Positions 25,098 through 34,397 are shown, numbered from the stretch's first letter. The stretch is DNA of 64,000 bases from Ornithinibacillus salinisoli (GCF_042682545.1 NZ_JBHUHQ010000014.1); one strand, 5' to 3'. Program-made: numbers and translations. Notes: generated by a model from the letters alone, not told the origin.

Positions 25098-25835
25098 ATG
25101 TCTAATCAAGCAGCATGTGTCTCCATTCAAAACGTATCAAAGAAATTTGGGAAACATCAAGTGTTAATGGGTATTAACCTGGAGATCATGGAAGGGGAAA
25201 TTTTTGGGCTTCTAGGTCCATCAGGAGCAGGGAAAACAACCTTGGTGAAAGAACTTGCTGGATTTGATACACCTACATCAGGTGAAAATTACGTCTTACA
25301 AGAAAAAATGCCATCACTTCAGTTGATTAACCGAATTGGATATATGGCACAATCGGATGCACTTTATGAGGATCTGTCCGCAAAGGAAAATTTACAGTTT
25401 TTTGCAAGCTTATATGGTTTAAAAGGGAAACAGCAAAAACAGCGAATCGATGATGTTATGGAAATGGTTAACTTATCTGCACACCTCCATAAATTGGTTT
25501 CGGATTTTTCGGGTGGAATGAAACGTAGGTTATCTTTAGCTATAGCATTGCTACATGAACCAGAAATACTTATTCTGGATGAACCTACAGTTGGAATTGA
25601 CCCTGTCCTGCGAAAAGGCATATGGGATTCCTTTTATGAATTAAATAGAAAAGGTACGACAATTATTGTAACCACACATGTAATGGACGAAGCAGAAAAA
25701 TGTGACCGTTTGGGGCTTATGAGAGATGGTTCTTTAATTGCGATTGGAACACCGAATGAGTTAAAAGAGAATACTAATGCTAATTCCATTGAAGAGGCGT
25801 TTCTAGTTTATGGAGGTGTTACTGTTGAGGATTAA
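25098..25835 (+). CDS. ABC-2 exporter ATP-binding protein
   Basis: A 245-aa ATPase of the CcmA/DrrA-like type. Walker A is GPSGAGKTT (about residues 40-48), Q-loop MAQSDALYEDLS, signature FSGGMKRR, Walker B ILILDEPTVG and H-loop TTHVMDEAE. ATG 25098 follows AAGGGGTGA. Its end overlaps the permease start. It is the first gene after the TetR-type operators and probably drives drug or lipid efflux together with 25825-26853. Confidence 0.9.
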   Translation: MSNQAACVSIQNVSKKFGKHQVLMGINLEIMEGEIFGLLGPSGAGKTTLVKELAGFDTPTSGENYVLQEKMPSLQLINRIGYMAQSDALYEDLSAKENLQFFASLYGLKGKQQKQRIDDVMEMVNLSAHLHKLVSDFSGGMKRRLSLAIALLHEPEILILDEPTVGIDPVLRKGIWDSFYELNRKGTTIIVTTHVMDEAEKCDRLGLMRDGSLIAIGTPNELKENTNANSIEEAFLVYGGVTVED

Positions 25836-26853
25836 GGCGCTCACTATACGAATATTGAGGCAAATATTGCGTGATAAACGTACAGTTGGTATGTTAATTT
25901 TTGCGCCAATGTTGGTGTTAACTTTGTTGCATTTAGTTTTTAATGGGGATGACTATACTCCGATAATCGGTTTGATAGACGTTCCAGAACCTATCTTGTC
26001 TAATATTGACAGATCTGATGCGGAAATCTACGAATATATGGGAGAACGTAAAGCAACAGAGGATTTATTTGATCAAGAAATAGATGGATATATCGTCTTT
26101 AACAATCAACAACCATCGCTCTATCTTGAAGGAAGTGACCCTACCGTAAACGGATCGACAATGCGTTGGATCCAAACCGCTTTAAAACCAATACAAGAAA
26201 CGGAAGCCGCAATAGATGTAGAGATTAACTATCTCCATGGCTCAGAAGAAATGGGACAGTTTGACTATTTTGGTCCCGTATTACTTGGTTTCTTTGTCTT
26301 CTTCTTTGTTTTTATTATTGCTGGCGTATCTTTTATACGGGAACGAACAACAGGAACTCTCGAGCGATTACTATCTACTCCATTACGGAAATGGGAAATT
26401 GTCATGGGGTACGTGTTTGGATTTGGGATCTTTACTATGATTCAATCAACCTTGATTGCGGCATTTGCGATTTATGTATTGGATATGATGATGGAAGGTA
26501 TGTTTATCTATTTATTGTTTGTAATTCTAGCACTAGCTCTTACGGCACTAACGTTAGGTATATTAATTTCATCCTTTGCCAATAACGAATTACAAATGAT
26601 CCAGTTTATTCCGGTTGTTGTCATACCTCAAGTATTCTTTTCTGGTTTATTCAATCTAGAAACGATATCGGATTGGATAAGTTGGATAGGTCCTATCACT
26701 CCGTTGTATTATGGTGCTGATGCACTTCGCAATGTCATGGTCAGAGGGTATGGATGGGAAAGTATTTATCTTAATATTTTTATTCTATTAGGATTCTCTG
26801 CCCTTTTTATGATTTTAAATGTCCTAGCACTTCGAAAATACCGGAAGATCTAG
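25825..26853 (+). CDS. ABC-2 type permease
   Basis: A 342-aa permease with one N-terminal helix (about 15-38), an extracytoplasmic domain of ~130 residues, and five C-terminal helices. This is the YhgE/DrrB-like ABC-2 layout. ERTTGTLERLLSTPLRKWEI marks the conserved cytoplasmic loop. The start is probably TTG 25825, 6 nt after GGAGGTG; a reading from ATG 25810 would place that site inside the gene. It overlaps the ATPase gene and forms one exporter with it. Substrate unknown. Confidence 0.85.
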   Translation: MRIKALTIRILRQILRDKRTVGMLIFAPMLVLTLLHLVFNGDDYTPIIGLIDVPEPILSNIDRSDAEIYEYMGERKATEDLFDQEIDGYIVFNNQQPSLYLEGSDPTVNGSTMRWIQTALKPIQETEAAIDVEINYLHGSEEMGQFDYFGPVLLGFFVFFFVFIIAGVSFIRERTTGTLERLLSTPLRKWEIVMGYVFGFGIFTMIQSTLIAAFAIYVLDMMMEGMFIYLLFVILALALTALTLGILISSFANNELQMIQFIPVVVIPQVFFSGLFNLETISDWISWIGPITPLYYGADALRNVMVRGYGWESIYLNIFILLGFSALFMILNVLALRKYRKI

Positions 26854-26926
26854 CCGATCGTTGCAAATTCTATTCCAAATACATTATTATTAAAGAAATG
26901 CCTAATCAGGATAGAGGAGAATAAAC

Positions 26927-27556
26927 GTGATTAGTGACGATCAGAAGCAGAAGCTTACGGAAAAACAAAAAGGGATTCTTTCTGCAGCAACGGAACTATT
27001 TGCTGAAAAAGGATATGCAGCAACTTCAACTAGTGAAATTGCAAAAAAAGCTGGTGTTGCAGAAGGAACCATTTTTAGACATTATAAAACGAAAAAGGAA
27101 TTACTTATTTCAGTCGTTTCGCCGGTGATGGTAAAATTCCTAGCTCCTGTTATAAAAAGGGATTTGAATAAAGTATTAGGGCAAGAATTTGAAACTTTTC
27201 AGGATTTCATTCGAGCGATGATTGAAAATAGAATTGAATTTGTGAAAAAAAATCTTTCATTGATTCGCATAGTTATTCAGGAGTTGCCTTTCCATTCTGA
27301 TTTAAAGAAGCAGTTTATGGAACACATCGGCATAGATGTATTCAATCAGTTTAGACAAATTGTGAAACATTACCAAGATAAAGGGCAAATCATTGAGATG
27401 TACCCAGATACGATTATTCGAGTAATGGGATCGTCTATTTTTTCCTATATCATGGCACGATATGTTTTTATTCCAGAAGCCGATTGGAATGATGAAGAAG
27501 AGATTGAACGAATCTTATTTATTTTGACAAATGGCATTTCTACAAACAAGGAATAA
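26927..27556 (+). CDS. TetR/AcrR family regulator
   Basis: A 209-aa repressor. The N-terminal HTH is clear (AATELFAEKGYAATSTSEIA, then KKAGVAEGTIFRHYKTK). The C-terminal ligand-binding domain is all-helical and divergent. GTG 26927 follows GAGGAGA. As the last gene of the exporter operon it likely binds the paired palindromes at 24933-24997 and thus controls its own expression. The inducer is probably a substrate of the exporter. Confidence 0.9.
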   Translation: MISDDQKQKLTEKQKGILSAATELFAEKGYAATSTSEIAKKAGVAEGTIFRHYKTKKELLISVVSPVMVKFLAPVIKRDLNKVLGQEFETFQDFIRAMIENRIEFVKKNLSLIRIVIQELPFHSDLKKQFMEHIGIDVFNQFRQIVKHYQDKGQIIEMYPDTIIRVMGSSIFSYIMARYVFIPEADWNDEEEIERILFILTNGISTNKE

Positions 27557-27626
27557 ATAGGTAGTGGGAAGTGAGTTTTTATTCCTTTCTCCCTCTCTTC
27601 TTTTATTTACAATCGTACATAATCAG

Positions 27627-27668
27627 AAAAAAGTGGCACATCTTTAAGAAGATATTTGCCACTTTTTT
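27627..27668. terminator. Bidirectional intrinsic terminator
   Basis: AAAAAAGTGGCA pairs with TGCCACTTTTTT, enclosing an inner hairpin ATCTT/AAGAT. It separates the TetR gene from the minus-strand thi operon. Confidence 0.8.
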
Positions 27669-27704
27669 CTGTCTTGTTTCGATAATAGTAATGAGAAGGG
27701 AATG

Positions 27705-28328
27705 TTATAGTTTTTTAACTGCCTCTACTATGTTAGTAGCCTGGGTAATGGATGATATAACAGCTACTCCATTTGCCCCTGCATGGATTACCGAGGAGGC
27801 ATTACTTGTATTAATACCTCCAATACCCACAATTGGTATGTTGGGGAATTGGTTTCGTAATGTTCTAATCCATTCTGTACCAACAGGTGTTTTGGCATCG
27901 GACTTTGTTGTTGTACCATAGATTGGGCCAGCTCCTAAGTAATCTACTAAATGCGTGGGGCTGTTTTCTACTTCGGTACGGTTTGATACGGAGAGACCAA
28001 TAAGTTTATCAGGGTACTGTTTTCGTAACTCGGTAACAGATTGATCCGCTTGGCCAACATGGATCCCATCAGCATCAAGGAGATCAACTAGTTCAACATC
28101 ATCGTTAACGATAAACAAAATATGGTACTCACGACAAATCTGGCGTAGTTTTTTACCTAACTTTAGTTTTTCGTCCCCCGCTAACGAACCTATTCCTTTT
28201 TCTCGAAATTGGAAGGCTGTGATTCCGGCTTTGGCTGCTGATTCTAATATTGTAACAGGATCTTGTTCACAGTTTTGAGACCCCATAATAAAATATTTTC
28301 GAAGTTGCTGTGCAAGCGATATACGCAT
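27705..28328 (-). CDS. thiE: Thiamine phosphate synthase
   Basis: Joins HMP-PP and HET-P to thiamine monophosphate. The 207-aa TIM barrel has the family motifs: AFQFREKG, FIVNDDVELVDLLDADGIHVGQ, GLSVSNRTE, YLGAGPIYGTTTKSDAKTP and PIVGIGGI. ATG 28328 follows AAAGGAG. It is the last gene of the thiW-tenA-thiD-thiM-thiE operon. No truncation or lost key residue is seen. Confidence 0.96.
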   Translation of the reverse strand: MRISLAQQLRKYFIMGSQNCEQDPVTILESAAKAGITAFQFREKGIGSLAGDEKLKLGKKLRQICREYHILFIVNDDVELVDLLDADGIHVGQADQSVTELRKQYPDKLIGLSVSNRTEVENSPTHLVDYLGAGPIYGTTTKSDAKTPVGTEWIRTLRNQFPNIPIVGIGGINTSNASSVIHAGANGVAVISSITQATNIVEAVKKL

Positions 28329-28331
28329 GTT

Positions 28332-29102
28332 TTAACTCCTTTCGAGTATTTCTTTATCCATGCTGAGTGCATCGATAAAATGGGGAATAAAGGTTCCAGG
28401 TCCACTAACTTCAAATTTTGAAGCGGCATATTCTGCTGCTAATCCATAAAAGGATAGAGCGGTTAGAGCTTGTTCCTCCGTGGTATCATTTGTAGTTAAG
28501 CAGGCAGTTAAAATAGAACCTAGTAAACAACCAGCACCAGTTATCTTAGATAATAGTTTGTGACCATAGTAATTATGTGTTAACTTATTTTCTGTGCATA
28601 TAACATCTGTATTTCCTGTAACTACTGCGGTAGTCTGGTAGATTTGAACAACCGTTGTTGCAACACTTTCTACATCTCCAGCTCCAATAGAATCGACACC
28701 TTTTGATCTCCATGGAATTCCTGCCAAATGTGCAAGCTCACTAGCATTACCTTTGATCACTGTAGGCTGTACCTTATCTAAAATCTTTTTAACGACGGAT
28801 GCGCGATATGGGGTTGCTGATACTCCCACAGGATCGAGTACAACAGGAATTCCTTTATCATTTGCTGTTTTGCCAGCTTGTATCATGGCAGGAACCTCTG
28901 AATCTGTTATTGTTCCAATGTTTATCAATACACCATCGGCAACTTGTGCCATGTCCCTAGCTTCTTCCACTGCTTTGGCCATTATGGGACTTCCGCCGAA
29001 GGATAGTAGACCATTGGCTGTAAAATTCATTACGACCTGATTTGTTAGGTGATGAATAAGCGGTTGTTTCTCTCTTACTTCTTGTATAATAGATGTCTTC
29101 AT
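28332..29102 (-). CDS. thiM: Hydroxyethylthiazole kinase
   Basis: Phosphorylates salvaged 5-(2-hydroxyethyl)-4-methylthiazole. At 256 aa it is of normal length, with the ribokinase-like fold: PLIHHLTNQVVMNFTANGLL at the substrate site, VVLDPVGVSATPYR, and the catalytic/anion-hole stretch ITGAGCLLGSI (Cys where some homologues have it too). Overlaps thiD by 4 bp and is 3 bp from thiE, so it is tightly coupled. Confidence 0.95.
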   Translation of the reverse strand: MKTSIIQEVREKQPLIHHLTNQVVMNFTANGLLSFGGSPIMAKAVEEARDMAQVADGVLINIGTITDSEVPAMIQAGKTANDKGIPVVLDPVGVSATPYRASVVKKILDKVQPTVIKGNASELAHLAGIPWRSKGVDSIGAGDVESVATTVVQIYQTTAVVTGNTDVICTENKLTHNYYGHKLLSKITGAGCLLGSILTACLTTNDTTEEQALTALSFYGLAAEYAASKFEVSGPGTFIPHFIDALSMDKEILERS

Positions 29103-29905
29103 TGTCTCGCTTCATCCATTCTAGGGGCAAAGTGGTTGGTTGGTCCATTTCCTTTACCCAGGGGTAAGGCATGCTTTATTGCAGCAGTTACATAACGCTT
29201 TGCTTTGTCAACTGCTTTAGGTAGTGGTATTCCCTGACTTAAATAGGCAGTAATTGCTGCAGAGTAGGTGCAACCTGTACCGTGTGTGTTCTTTGTATGA
29301 ATGCGTTCTGACGTAAATGTGTGAATTTTGTTCCCATCGTATAAAATGTCAACTGCTTCTTCACGTAAGTGGCCACCTTTGACTAGGGCAGCACCAGCAC
29401 CGTGTTTATACACAATTTGGTTCGCTGCATCCTGCATATCAGAAAGGCTTTCGATAGTGTTCCCCGTAATAAATTCGGCTTCTTGAATATTTGGTGTAAC
29501 AATGGTCGTTAAAGGTAAAAGGTGTTCTCGTAGATAGCTACGAGCATCTACATGAATCAAGGCATCCCCACTCGTTGCAACCATGACTGGATCCATTACA
29601 TAAGGAGCGTTGATTGTTGTGATTTTTTCTAATATGACCTCCATCATTTCAGTATTGGCAATCATTCCTGTTTTAAAGGCGTGAACTGGTAGATCTGATA
29701 AAACAGAATCTAATTGGCTCACGATCATTTCATTCGGTAGATGGAGAATTTCCTGCACACCTGTTGTGTTTTGTGCAACAACGGAAGTGATAACAGACAT
29801 ACCATAGCTCTTTAACTCCTGAAATGTTTTTAAATCAGCGTGAATCCCTGCTCCACCACTGGGATCAGTACCAGCAATAGTAAGCGCACATGAAACGTTA
29901 TTCAT
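29099..29905 (-). CDS. thiD: Hydroxymethylpyrimidine (phosphate) kinase
   Basis: Makes HMP-P and HMP-PP for thiamine synthesis. The 268-aa ribokinase-family protein has IAGTDPSGGAGIHADLKTF at the N-terminus, YVMDPVMVATSGD in the centre and the catalytic loop NTHGTGCTYSAAIT near residue 210. ATG 29905 overlaps tenA by 8 bp. ThiD-type enzymes in Bacillus may also phosphorylate pyridoxine, but the operon points to thiamine. Confidence 0.95.
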   Translation of the reverse strand: MNNVSCALTIAGTDPSGGAGIHADLKTFQELKSYGMSVITSVVAQNTTGVQEILHLPNEMIVSQLDSVLSDLPVHAFKTGMIANTEMMEVILEKITTINAPYVMDPVMVATSGDALIHVDARSYLREHLLPLTTIVTPNIQEAEFITGNTIESLSDMQDAANQIVYKHGAGAALVKGGHLREEAVDILYDGNKIHTFTSERIHTKNTHGTGCTYSAAITAYLSQGIPLPKAVDKAKRYVTAAIKHALPLGKGNGPTNHFAPRMDEARQ

Positions 29906-30590
29906 TGGAAGTCACCTTCTCCTTTGATGGCCACTGCTCATAGTTGTACGCCATTTCCCAGAATTGGAGTTCTAATTGACAACTTTTACGGAATGCATCT
30001 TTTACGTTTAACTGTTCAACTGGTGATGCATGATCCATATACTTATCCAATAATTCGCACATTTCCCTAGTAGTGTTTTCAACAGATTTGTCTGCATAAA
30101 ACGTAATCCAAGGATAGAATGGATGTGTATTTGACGGATTGTATTTTTGAATTAACTCTCGACCAATTTCTAAATAGGTCCAAGGACAAGGCAATAGGGC
30201 ACCTAATATTTCTCCTAAATTCCCCATTTGTGCATGATACATCATATGCTTGATATAATGGTCGGCTGTTGGTGGGAGTGGATGTCCTTGCAGTTCTTCA
30301 TAGTTCACACCTATATAATCACAAAAATTGCGATGTGGATGAATTTCATCATTTAGAATAAAATCTATCTTTTTATGAAAATAGGCAATCTCCTTTCGAT
30401 TGGTGGATTTTGCAAGGGCAATACCATAGATCTTCATAAACGCATTTAAATACTCAAAGTCCGCCTTAATATAATGTTCGATCGCTTTATTAGGTACTTC
30501 CCCTTTTCCGATACCCTCTACAAACGGATGGGAAAGGATGAATTGAAAAATATCATCATTATCTTTTCTTAATTGATCCGTAAAAGTCAT
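29898..30590 (-). CDS. tenA: Aminopyrimidine aminohydrolase (thiaminase II)
   Basis: TenA hydrolyses aminopyrimidine breakdown products of thiamine to HMP, feeding ThiD. The 230-aa all-helical protein has the nucleophile Cys in GALLPCPWTYLEIG and conserved YIKADFEYL and FYPWITFYAD stretches. ATG 30590 is preferred to TTG 30593, giving 8 nt after AGGAGG. It fits a salvage pathway that recovers both pyrimidine and thiazole halves. Confidence 0.95.
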   Translation of the reverse strand: MTFTDQLRKDNDDIFQFILSHPFVEGIGKGEVPNKAIEHYIKADFEYLNAFMKIYGIALAKSTNRKEIAYFHKKIDFILNDEIHPHRNFCDYIGVNYEELQGHPLPPTADHYIKHMMYHAQMGNLGEILGALLPCPWTYLEIGRELIQKYNPSNTHPFYPWITFYADKSVENTTREMCELLDKYMDHASPVEQLNVKDAFRKSCQLELQFWEMAYNYEQWPSKEKVTSNE

Positions 30591-30603
30591 CAATAAAACC
30601 TCC

Positions 30604-31092
30604 TTATGTGTTTTGAATGAGATGTTCTTGTTTTACCCTTGATAGGATAAACCAGCCAATAGCCGCACCAGTAATACTGCTTACGAGAAAAGATGGTAGA
30701 AAGGCAAATACGCCAACGGAGCTACCCATTAGGATAATAGCAAAAGGTACGGCAAGGAAGGAGCCGATAATTCCAGTTCCAATTGCTTCACCGATAGCTG
30801 CTAATAACGTTTTCCCAAATTTTTGATAGAGATAACCTGCCAATAACGCTCCAATCATACCTCCTGGGAATGCCAATAATGTGCCAAGGCCAAGTAAATT
30901 ACGTAATAATCCAATCATGAAGGCGATAATGACAGTTGGTCCTGGTCCGAGTGTGACAGCAGCCATTACATTTACAGCATGTTGTACGGGATATGCCTTG
31001 GCAACTCCAGCTGGAAACCAAAGTATTTGTGCTCCTAAAGTTCCAATTGCAATAAAAATTGCCATCGTTGTTAATAATCGTGTTCGATTCAT
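30604..31092 (-). CDS. thiW: Thiazole transporter, ECF S-component
   Basis: A 162-aa membrane protein with about five helices, first gene after the TPP riboswitch. ThiW is the substrate-binding S-component for a thiazole precursor and works with a shared ECF energising module, which is not in this window. Typical motifs are FPAGVAKAYPVQHAVNVMAA and GLLRNLLGLGTLLAFPGGMI. ATG 31092 follows GGAGG. Its presence with thiM and tenA shows that the operon is for uptake and salvage. Confidence 0.93.
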   Translation of the reverse strand: MNRTRLLTTMAIFIAIGTLGAQILWFPAGVAKAYPVQHAVNVMAAVTLGPGPTVIIAFMIGLLRNLLGLGTLLAFPGGMIGALLAGYLYQKFGKTLLAAIGEAIGTGIIGSFLAVPFAIILMGSSVGVFAFLPSFLVSSITGAAIGWFILSRVKQEHLIQNT

Positions 31093-31120
31093 GTTTTTCC
31101 TCCAGTGTTATAGGGACACC

Positions 31121-31153
31121 AAAAAAGCCAGATCCAAAAAAAGGACCTGGCTT
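31121..31153 (-). terminator. Riboswitch-controlled terminator of the thi operon
   Basis: On the minus strand AAGCCAGGTCC pairs with GGATCTGGCTT and is followed by six T residues, between the TPP aptamer and thiW. This is the off-state hairpin of a transcription-attenuating riboswitch. Confidence 0.85.
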
Positions 31154-31186
31154 ACATAAGCTGAAATAGAATAGACGTATCGTCCG

Positions 31187-31287
31187 ACTACTTCCCTCCG
31201 CTGGTATTAACCAGATCAGGTCCATAAGAGTCAGAAAGTTAGCGTACTTTCCTCTCAGCCCACGAAATTTTGGGCACCCCTAGTAGT
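31187..31287 (-). ncRNA. TPP riboswitch (THI element)
   Basis: The minus strand has the conserved aptamer: GGGGTGCCC, GGGCTGAGAGG, a variable P3a arm, ACCTGATCTGGTTAATACC, then AGCGGAGGGAA. ACTACT and AGTAGT close the P1 stem. It is directly upstream of thiW and its terminator, so high TPP should stop transcription of the whole operon. Confidence 0.96.
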
Positions 31288-31470
31288 AATGTTTCATATA
31301 TTTTATTTTCAAATTAACCATAACAAAAAAAAACTTAATTGTCATGTGAAATTTGAAAATAAGTAACTAAGACCTATAAACGAAATTATTCTTTTATCTA
31401 GGATCTTAATACATAAGCATGTTATAAATAGAGTATCTGATTTTTATTTGGAACGGTAAAGGGTGATTAT

Positions 31471-32511
31471 ATGACTGTATTAACCATGGAAAATTTAGAG
31501 ATGCATCGTAAAGATACCATACTATTTTCAGCGTTTAACTTATCCATAGATCGTAAAGAAATCGTTGCAATCCATTCCAGTTTAAATGTGCGCCAGGCAT
31601 TAATTAATATATTTTTAGGAAAGCTCGTTCTCGTAAACGGAAAGATCTTAATTGACGGAAAAGAAATTTCGAAAGACAAGGGGTTATATGCTAAGCAAAT
31701 CGGCATTTGTTTTTTTGAAGAGGGAATGTATGAGCGATTGACTGTACTAGATCATTTTAAGTTTTATAAGCAGATTTTTGAATTTGATCAAACGTTTGAT
31801 CAAATTTTACATATAACACAATTGGATGAATTGAAATACAAAAAAATTAAGAATCTAACATATTCACAACAGAAGAGGGTGCAATATGCACGAGTACTCC
31901 TTCAAAACCCATCTCTATTTATTTTTGAGGAACCAGATTTAAATGTTGATGTTGAGACAAAAAAGATATTTATAAACATAACGAAAAAACTGCAACAGGA
32001 AGGTAAAAGTATCTTAGTATTAACTGGAAATATTGAAAGTGCAATTACAATGGCCGATCGGGTGTATCGTCTACATGAAGAGGGATTACAGCCTTATGAA
32101 ATGGGAAATGAAGTGATTGGTGAAGAACAAGAGGGAGATTCTGTTATGGAAGAAAATGAATCCATAGCATTTCAGTTTAATAAAATCCCTACAAAAATAA
32201 AGGATAAAATAGTTTTATTTGATCCACCTGAAATTGATTATATTGAGAGTAATGAAGGGCAGTCTAATGTCTATATCAAAGGGGAAGCTTTTCCAAGTAT
32301 GTTTACTTTAAATGAGTTGGAAGAGCGTTTAAAGCATTATGGATTTTTTAGATGTCATCGCTCATATATTGTGAATTTACAAAAGGTACGTGAAGTTATT
32401 ACCTGGACAAAAAATAGTTACAGTTTGATACTAGATGATAAAGCAAAATCTTCTATTCCGTTATCAAAGACAAAAATGTCTCAACTAAGGGAAATGTTAG
32501 GACTAAAATAG
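31471..32511 (+). CDS. LytTR-family regulator fused to a degenerate ABC ATPase-like domain
   Basis: A 346-aa fusion. Residues 1-215 follow an ABC ATPase fold, but the Walker A region reads SSLNVRQALINIFLG, without the GxxGxGK(S/T) lysine. The signature is reduced to LTYSQQKRVQYA and Walker B to LFIFEEPD. Residues about 245-345 form a LytTR DNA-binding domain (ESNEGQSNVYIKGEAF, FFRCHRSYIVNLQKV, IPLSKTKMSQLREML). The ABC half probably binds or senses rather than hydrolyses. It precedes an intact ABC-2 exporter and likely regulates it. Such fusions occur in other Bacillaceae. Start ATG 31471 after AAAGGGTGA. Confidence 0.85.
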   Translation: MTVLTMENLEMHRKDTILFSAFNLSIDRKEIVAIHSSLNVRQALINIFLGKLVLVNGKILIDGKEISKDKGLYAKQIGICFFEEGMYERLTVLDHFKFYKQIFEFDQTFDQILHITQLDELKYKKIKNLTYSQQKRVQYARVLLQNPSLFIFEEPDLNVDVETKKIFINITKKLQQEGKSILVLTGNIESAITMADRVYRLHEEGLQPYEMGNEVIGEEQEGDSVMEENESIAFQFNKIPTKIKDKIVLFDPPEIDYIESNEGQSNVYIKGEAFPSMFTLNELEERLKHYGFFRCHRSYIVNLQKVREVITWTKNSYSLILDDKAKSSIPLSKTKMSQLREMLGLK

Positions 32512-32620
32512 ATCCATTCAACCCCAAAATTACTCTTTTCACAGTAAATATAATGATATTATCCGTGTTTTCCTCTATTCTATGAACAACAAACAAAATG
32601 TAACCAGGGGGATATGAACT

Positions 32621-33469
32621 GTGGGTAATGTAATTGAAGTAAGAGCGTTAGCCAAAATTTTTGGCGACCAATCCGCTTTGGAAAATGTTAATTTTCAAGT
32701 GGAAAAAGGGGAAACATTTGGCTTTCTTGGACCAAGTGGTTCTGGGAAGACAACAACAATAAAAATTTTAACCGGGCAATTGCGTCCAACATCTGGTGAA
32801 GCACAAGTATTTGGTCTTTCTAGTTCCTCATTGAAAAATAGAGAGTATCGCAAGAAAATTGGTGTGCTAACGGATAATAGTGGGTTATACAATAGGTTAT
32901 CTATTTTTGATAACTTAAAGCTATTTTGTGACCTATATAATGTTCCAGTAAAGCGAATCGATGAGGTGCTGGGCTTAGTAAATTTAACGGATGATAAGAA
33001 GAAAATAGTAGCGAAATTATCCAAGGGGATGCTACAACGCGTATTATTAGCACGTACATTATTGCATGAACCAGAATTACTATTTTTAGATGAGCCAACA
33101 TCAGCGCTTGACCCAGCTAATTCAAAACAAATTCATGATGGCTTACGACGTTTAAATGAAAAAGGAACTACGATATTCTTAACTACTCACGATATGTCTG
33201 AAGCGGAGACATTATGTGATCGTGTAGCCTTTTTAAATAAAGGTAAAATACAATTACTTGATGAACCTAAGAAACTAAGAAGACAATATTCGGATTCGTC
33301 AATTACTCTTGAGTTAAAGGATGGTAGAGAGATTGTACTACCAGGAGGCGTGCAAGGTGCTGAAGCAATTTATAAGTATTTATCTGCAGATCAAGTGGTT
33401 TCCATTCATTCGAATGAACCAACATTAGGGGATATTTTTGTGGACATCACGGGGAGGGAGTTAGTATGA
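32621..33469 (+). CDS. ABC-2 exporter ATP-binding protein
   Basis: A 282-aa ATPase with intact motifs: Walker A GPSGSGKTT, Q-loop VLTDNSGLYNRLS, signature LSKGMLQRV, Walker B LLFLDEPTSALD and H-loop TTHDMSEAE. The C-terminal ~60 residues (ITLELKDGREIVLPGGVQGA) are of the bacitracin/antibiotic exporter type. GTG 32621 follows CCAGGGGGAT. It overlaps the permease by ATGA and is preceded by the LytTR-ABC regulator. Confidence 0.88.
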   Translation: MGNVIEVRALAKIFGDQSALENVNFQVEKGETFGFLGPSGSGKTTTIKILTGQLRPTSGEAQVFGLSSSSLKNREYRKKIGVLTDNSGLYNRLSIFDNLKLFCDLYNVPVKRIDEVLGLVNLTDDKKKIVAKLSKGMLQRVLLARTLLHEPELLFLDEPTSALDPANSKQIHDGLRRLNEKGTTIFLTTHDMSEAETLCDRVAFLNKGKIQLLDEPKKLRRQYSDSSITLELKDGREIVLPGGVQGAEAIYKYLSADQVVSIHSNEPTLGDIFVDITGRELV

Positions 33470-34173
33470 CTTTATCAATGAAGCGTATTTATGCCATTTT
33501 TCAAAAGGATATTAAAGACTTATCGAAAAACATGTTTGTTAGTTCTATTATTGTATTGCCTTTATTGATGGCATTTATGTATAGCAGAATGGGTGTTAAC
33601 ATAGAGTTACATTATCTGATAATTAATTTAACGTTAGCTTCTGTGACGTTATTTATCCAATGTGCTGTCATTGCAGAGGAAAAGGAAAAACATACGTTAC
33701 GTGGGTTAATGCTATCACCAGCTACATTACCAGAAATATTAACAGGTAAGAGTCTAGTTACATTAATTTTAACCTTAGTAACAATTGTTGTTTGTACAAA
33801 GATCACCGGCTATGACCCGGCTAATTTACTACTAGTTTTTATTGCCATTTTTATTTCGAGTTTATTTTACCTTGCTCTAGGGACACTGTTAGGACTAGTG
33901 ACGAAAACAGTAGTTGAAGCTTCTGTGGTAATTTTACCTTTTATGTTTTTATTTGGTTTTGGTTCTATGTTACAACCGTTAATTGATGAATATCCGCTTT
34001 TGGTGTTTGTAGATTACTTACCAAACACACAGTTAGTGGAATTTGCTTATAAAGTAGAAGAAGGATTAGCATTTGGGAATCTTTGGAGCCATTTAACTAT
34101 CATCCTAGCTTGGGGTGTTGTTTCAGCAATATTAACATTCTTTGTTTATCGTAAGCGAGAGATGGATGAATAA
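33466..34173 (+). CDS. ABC-2 type permease
   Basis: A 235-aa membrane protein with six helices (about 22-40, 50-68, 90-112, 120-145, 155-172, 205-228). EEKEKHTLRGLMLSPATLPE is the cytoplasmic coupling loop of ABC-2 permeases. It overlaps the ATPase gene and forms the exporter with it. The substrate is not predictable; related systems handle peptides or antibiotics. Confidence 0.85.
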   Translation: MTLSMKRIYAIFQKDIKDLSKNMFVSSIIVLPLLMAFMYSRMGVNIELHYLIINLTLASVTLFIQCAVIAEEKEKHTLRGLMLSPATLPEILTGKSLVTLILTLVTIVVCTKITGYDPANLLLVFIAIFISSLFYLALGTLLGLVTKTVVEASVVILPFMFLFGFGSMLQPLIDEYPLLVFVDYLPNTQLVEFAYKVEEGLAFGNLWSHLTIILAWGVVSAILTFFVYRKREMDE

Positions 34174-34279
34174 TATAGGGTTGATTCGTATAGTTTGTTG
34201 CTAAATTTATATAGACTGCGAAGCAATTTAATATGAAAAACGTGGTGAAATTTAAGATTAAATATACTGCACCAAATCT

Positions 34280-34397
34280 CGCTCCAGAAATACACTTCGC
34301 TTTCCGCGGGCGGCTGGTGAGCCTCCTCGAACTCCGTTCTGCGGGGTCTCACCTATGCCTTTCCTCCCGCAGGAGTCTACGTGTATTTCTTCCGCTA
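34280..34397 (+). repeat. GC-rich intergenic inverted-end repeat, copy 1
   Basis: It begins AGAAATACACTTCGCTTTCC and ends CTACGTGTATTTCT, so its ends pair with one another. Inner blocks are TTTCCGCGGGC, GAGCCTCCTCG, TGCGGGGTCTCACC and CCTCCCGCAGGAGTCTACG. The inverted copy 34507-34626 shares the inner blocks but has different, self-complementary ends. Confidence 0.75.

Noticed and set aside
27571..27921. A 116-aa plus-strand frame
   Set aside because: Most of it is antisense to thiE, whose motifs are fully conserved, and it runs through a terminator.
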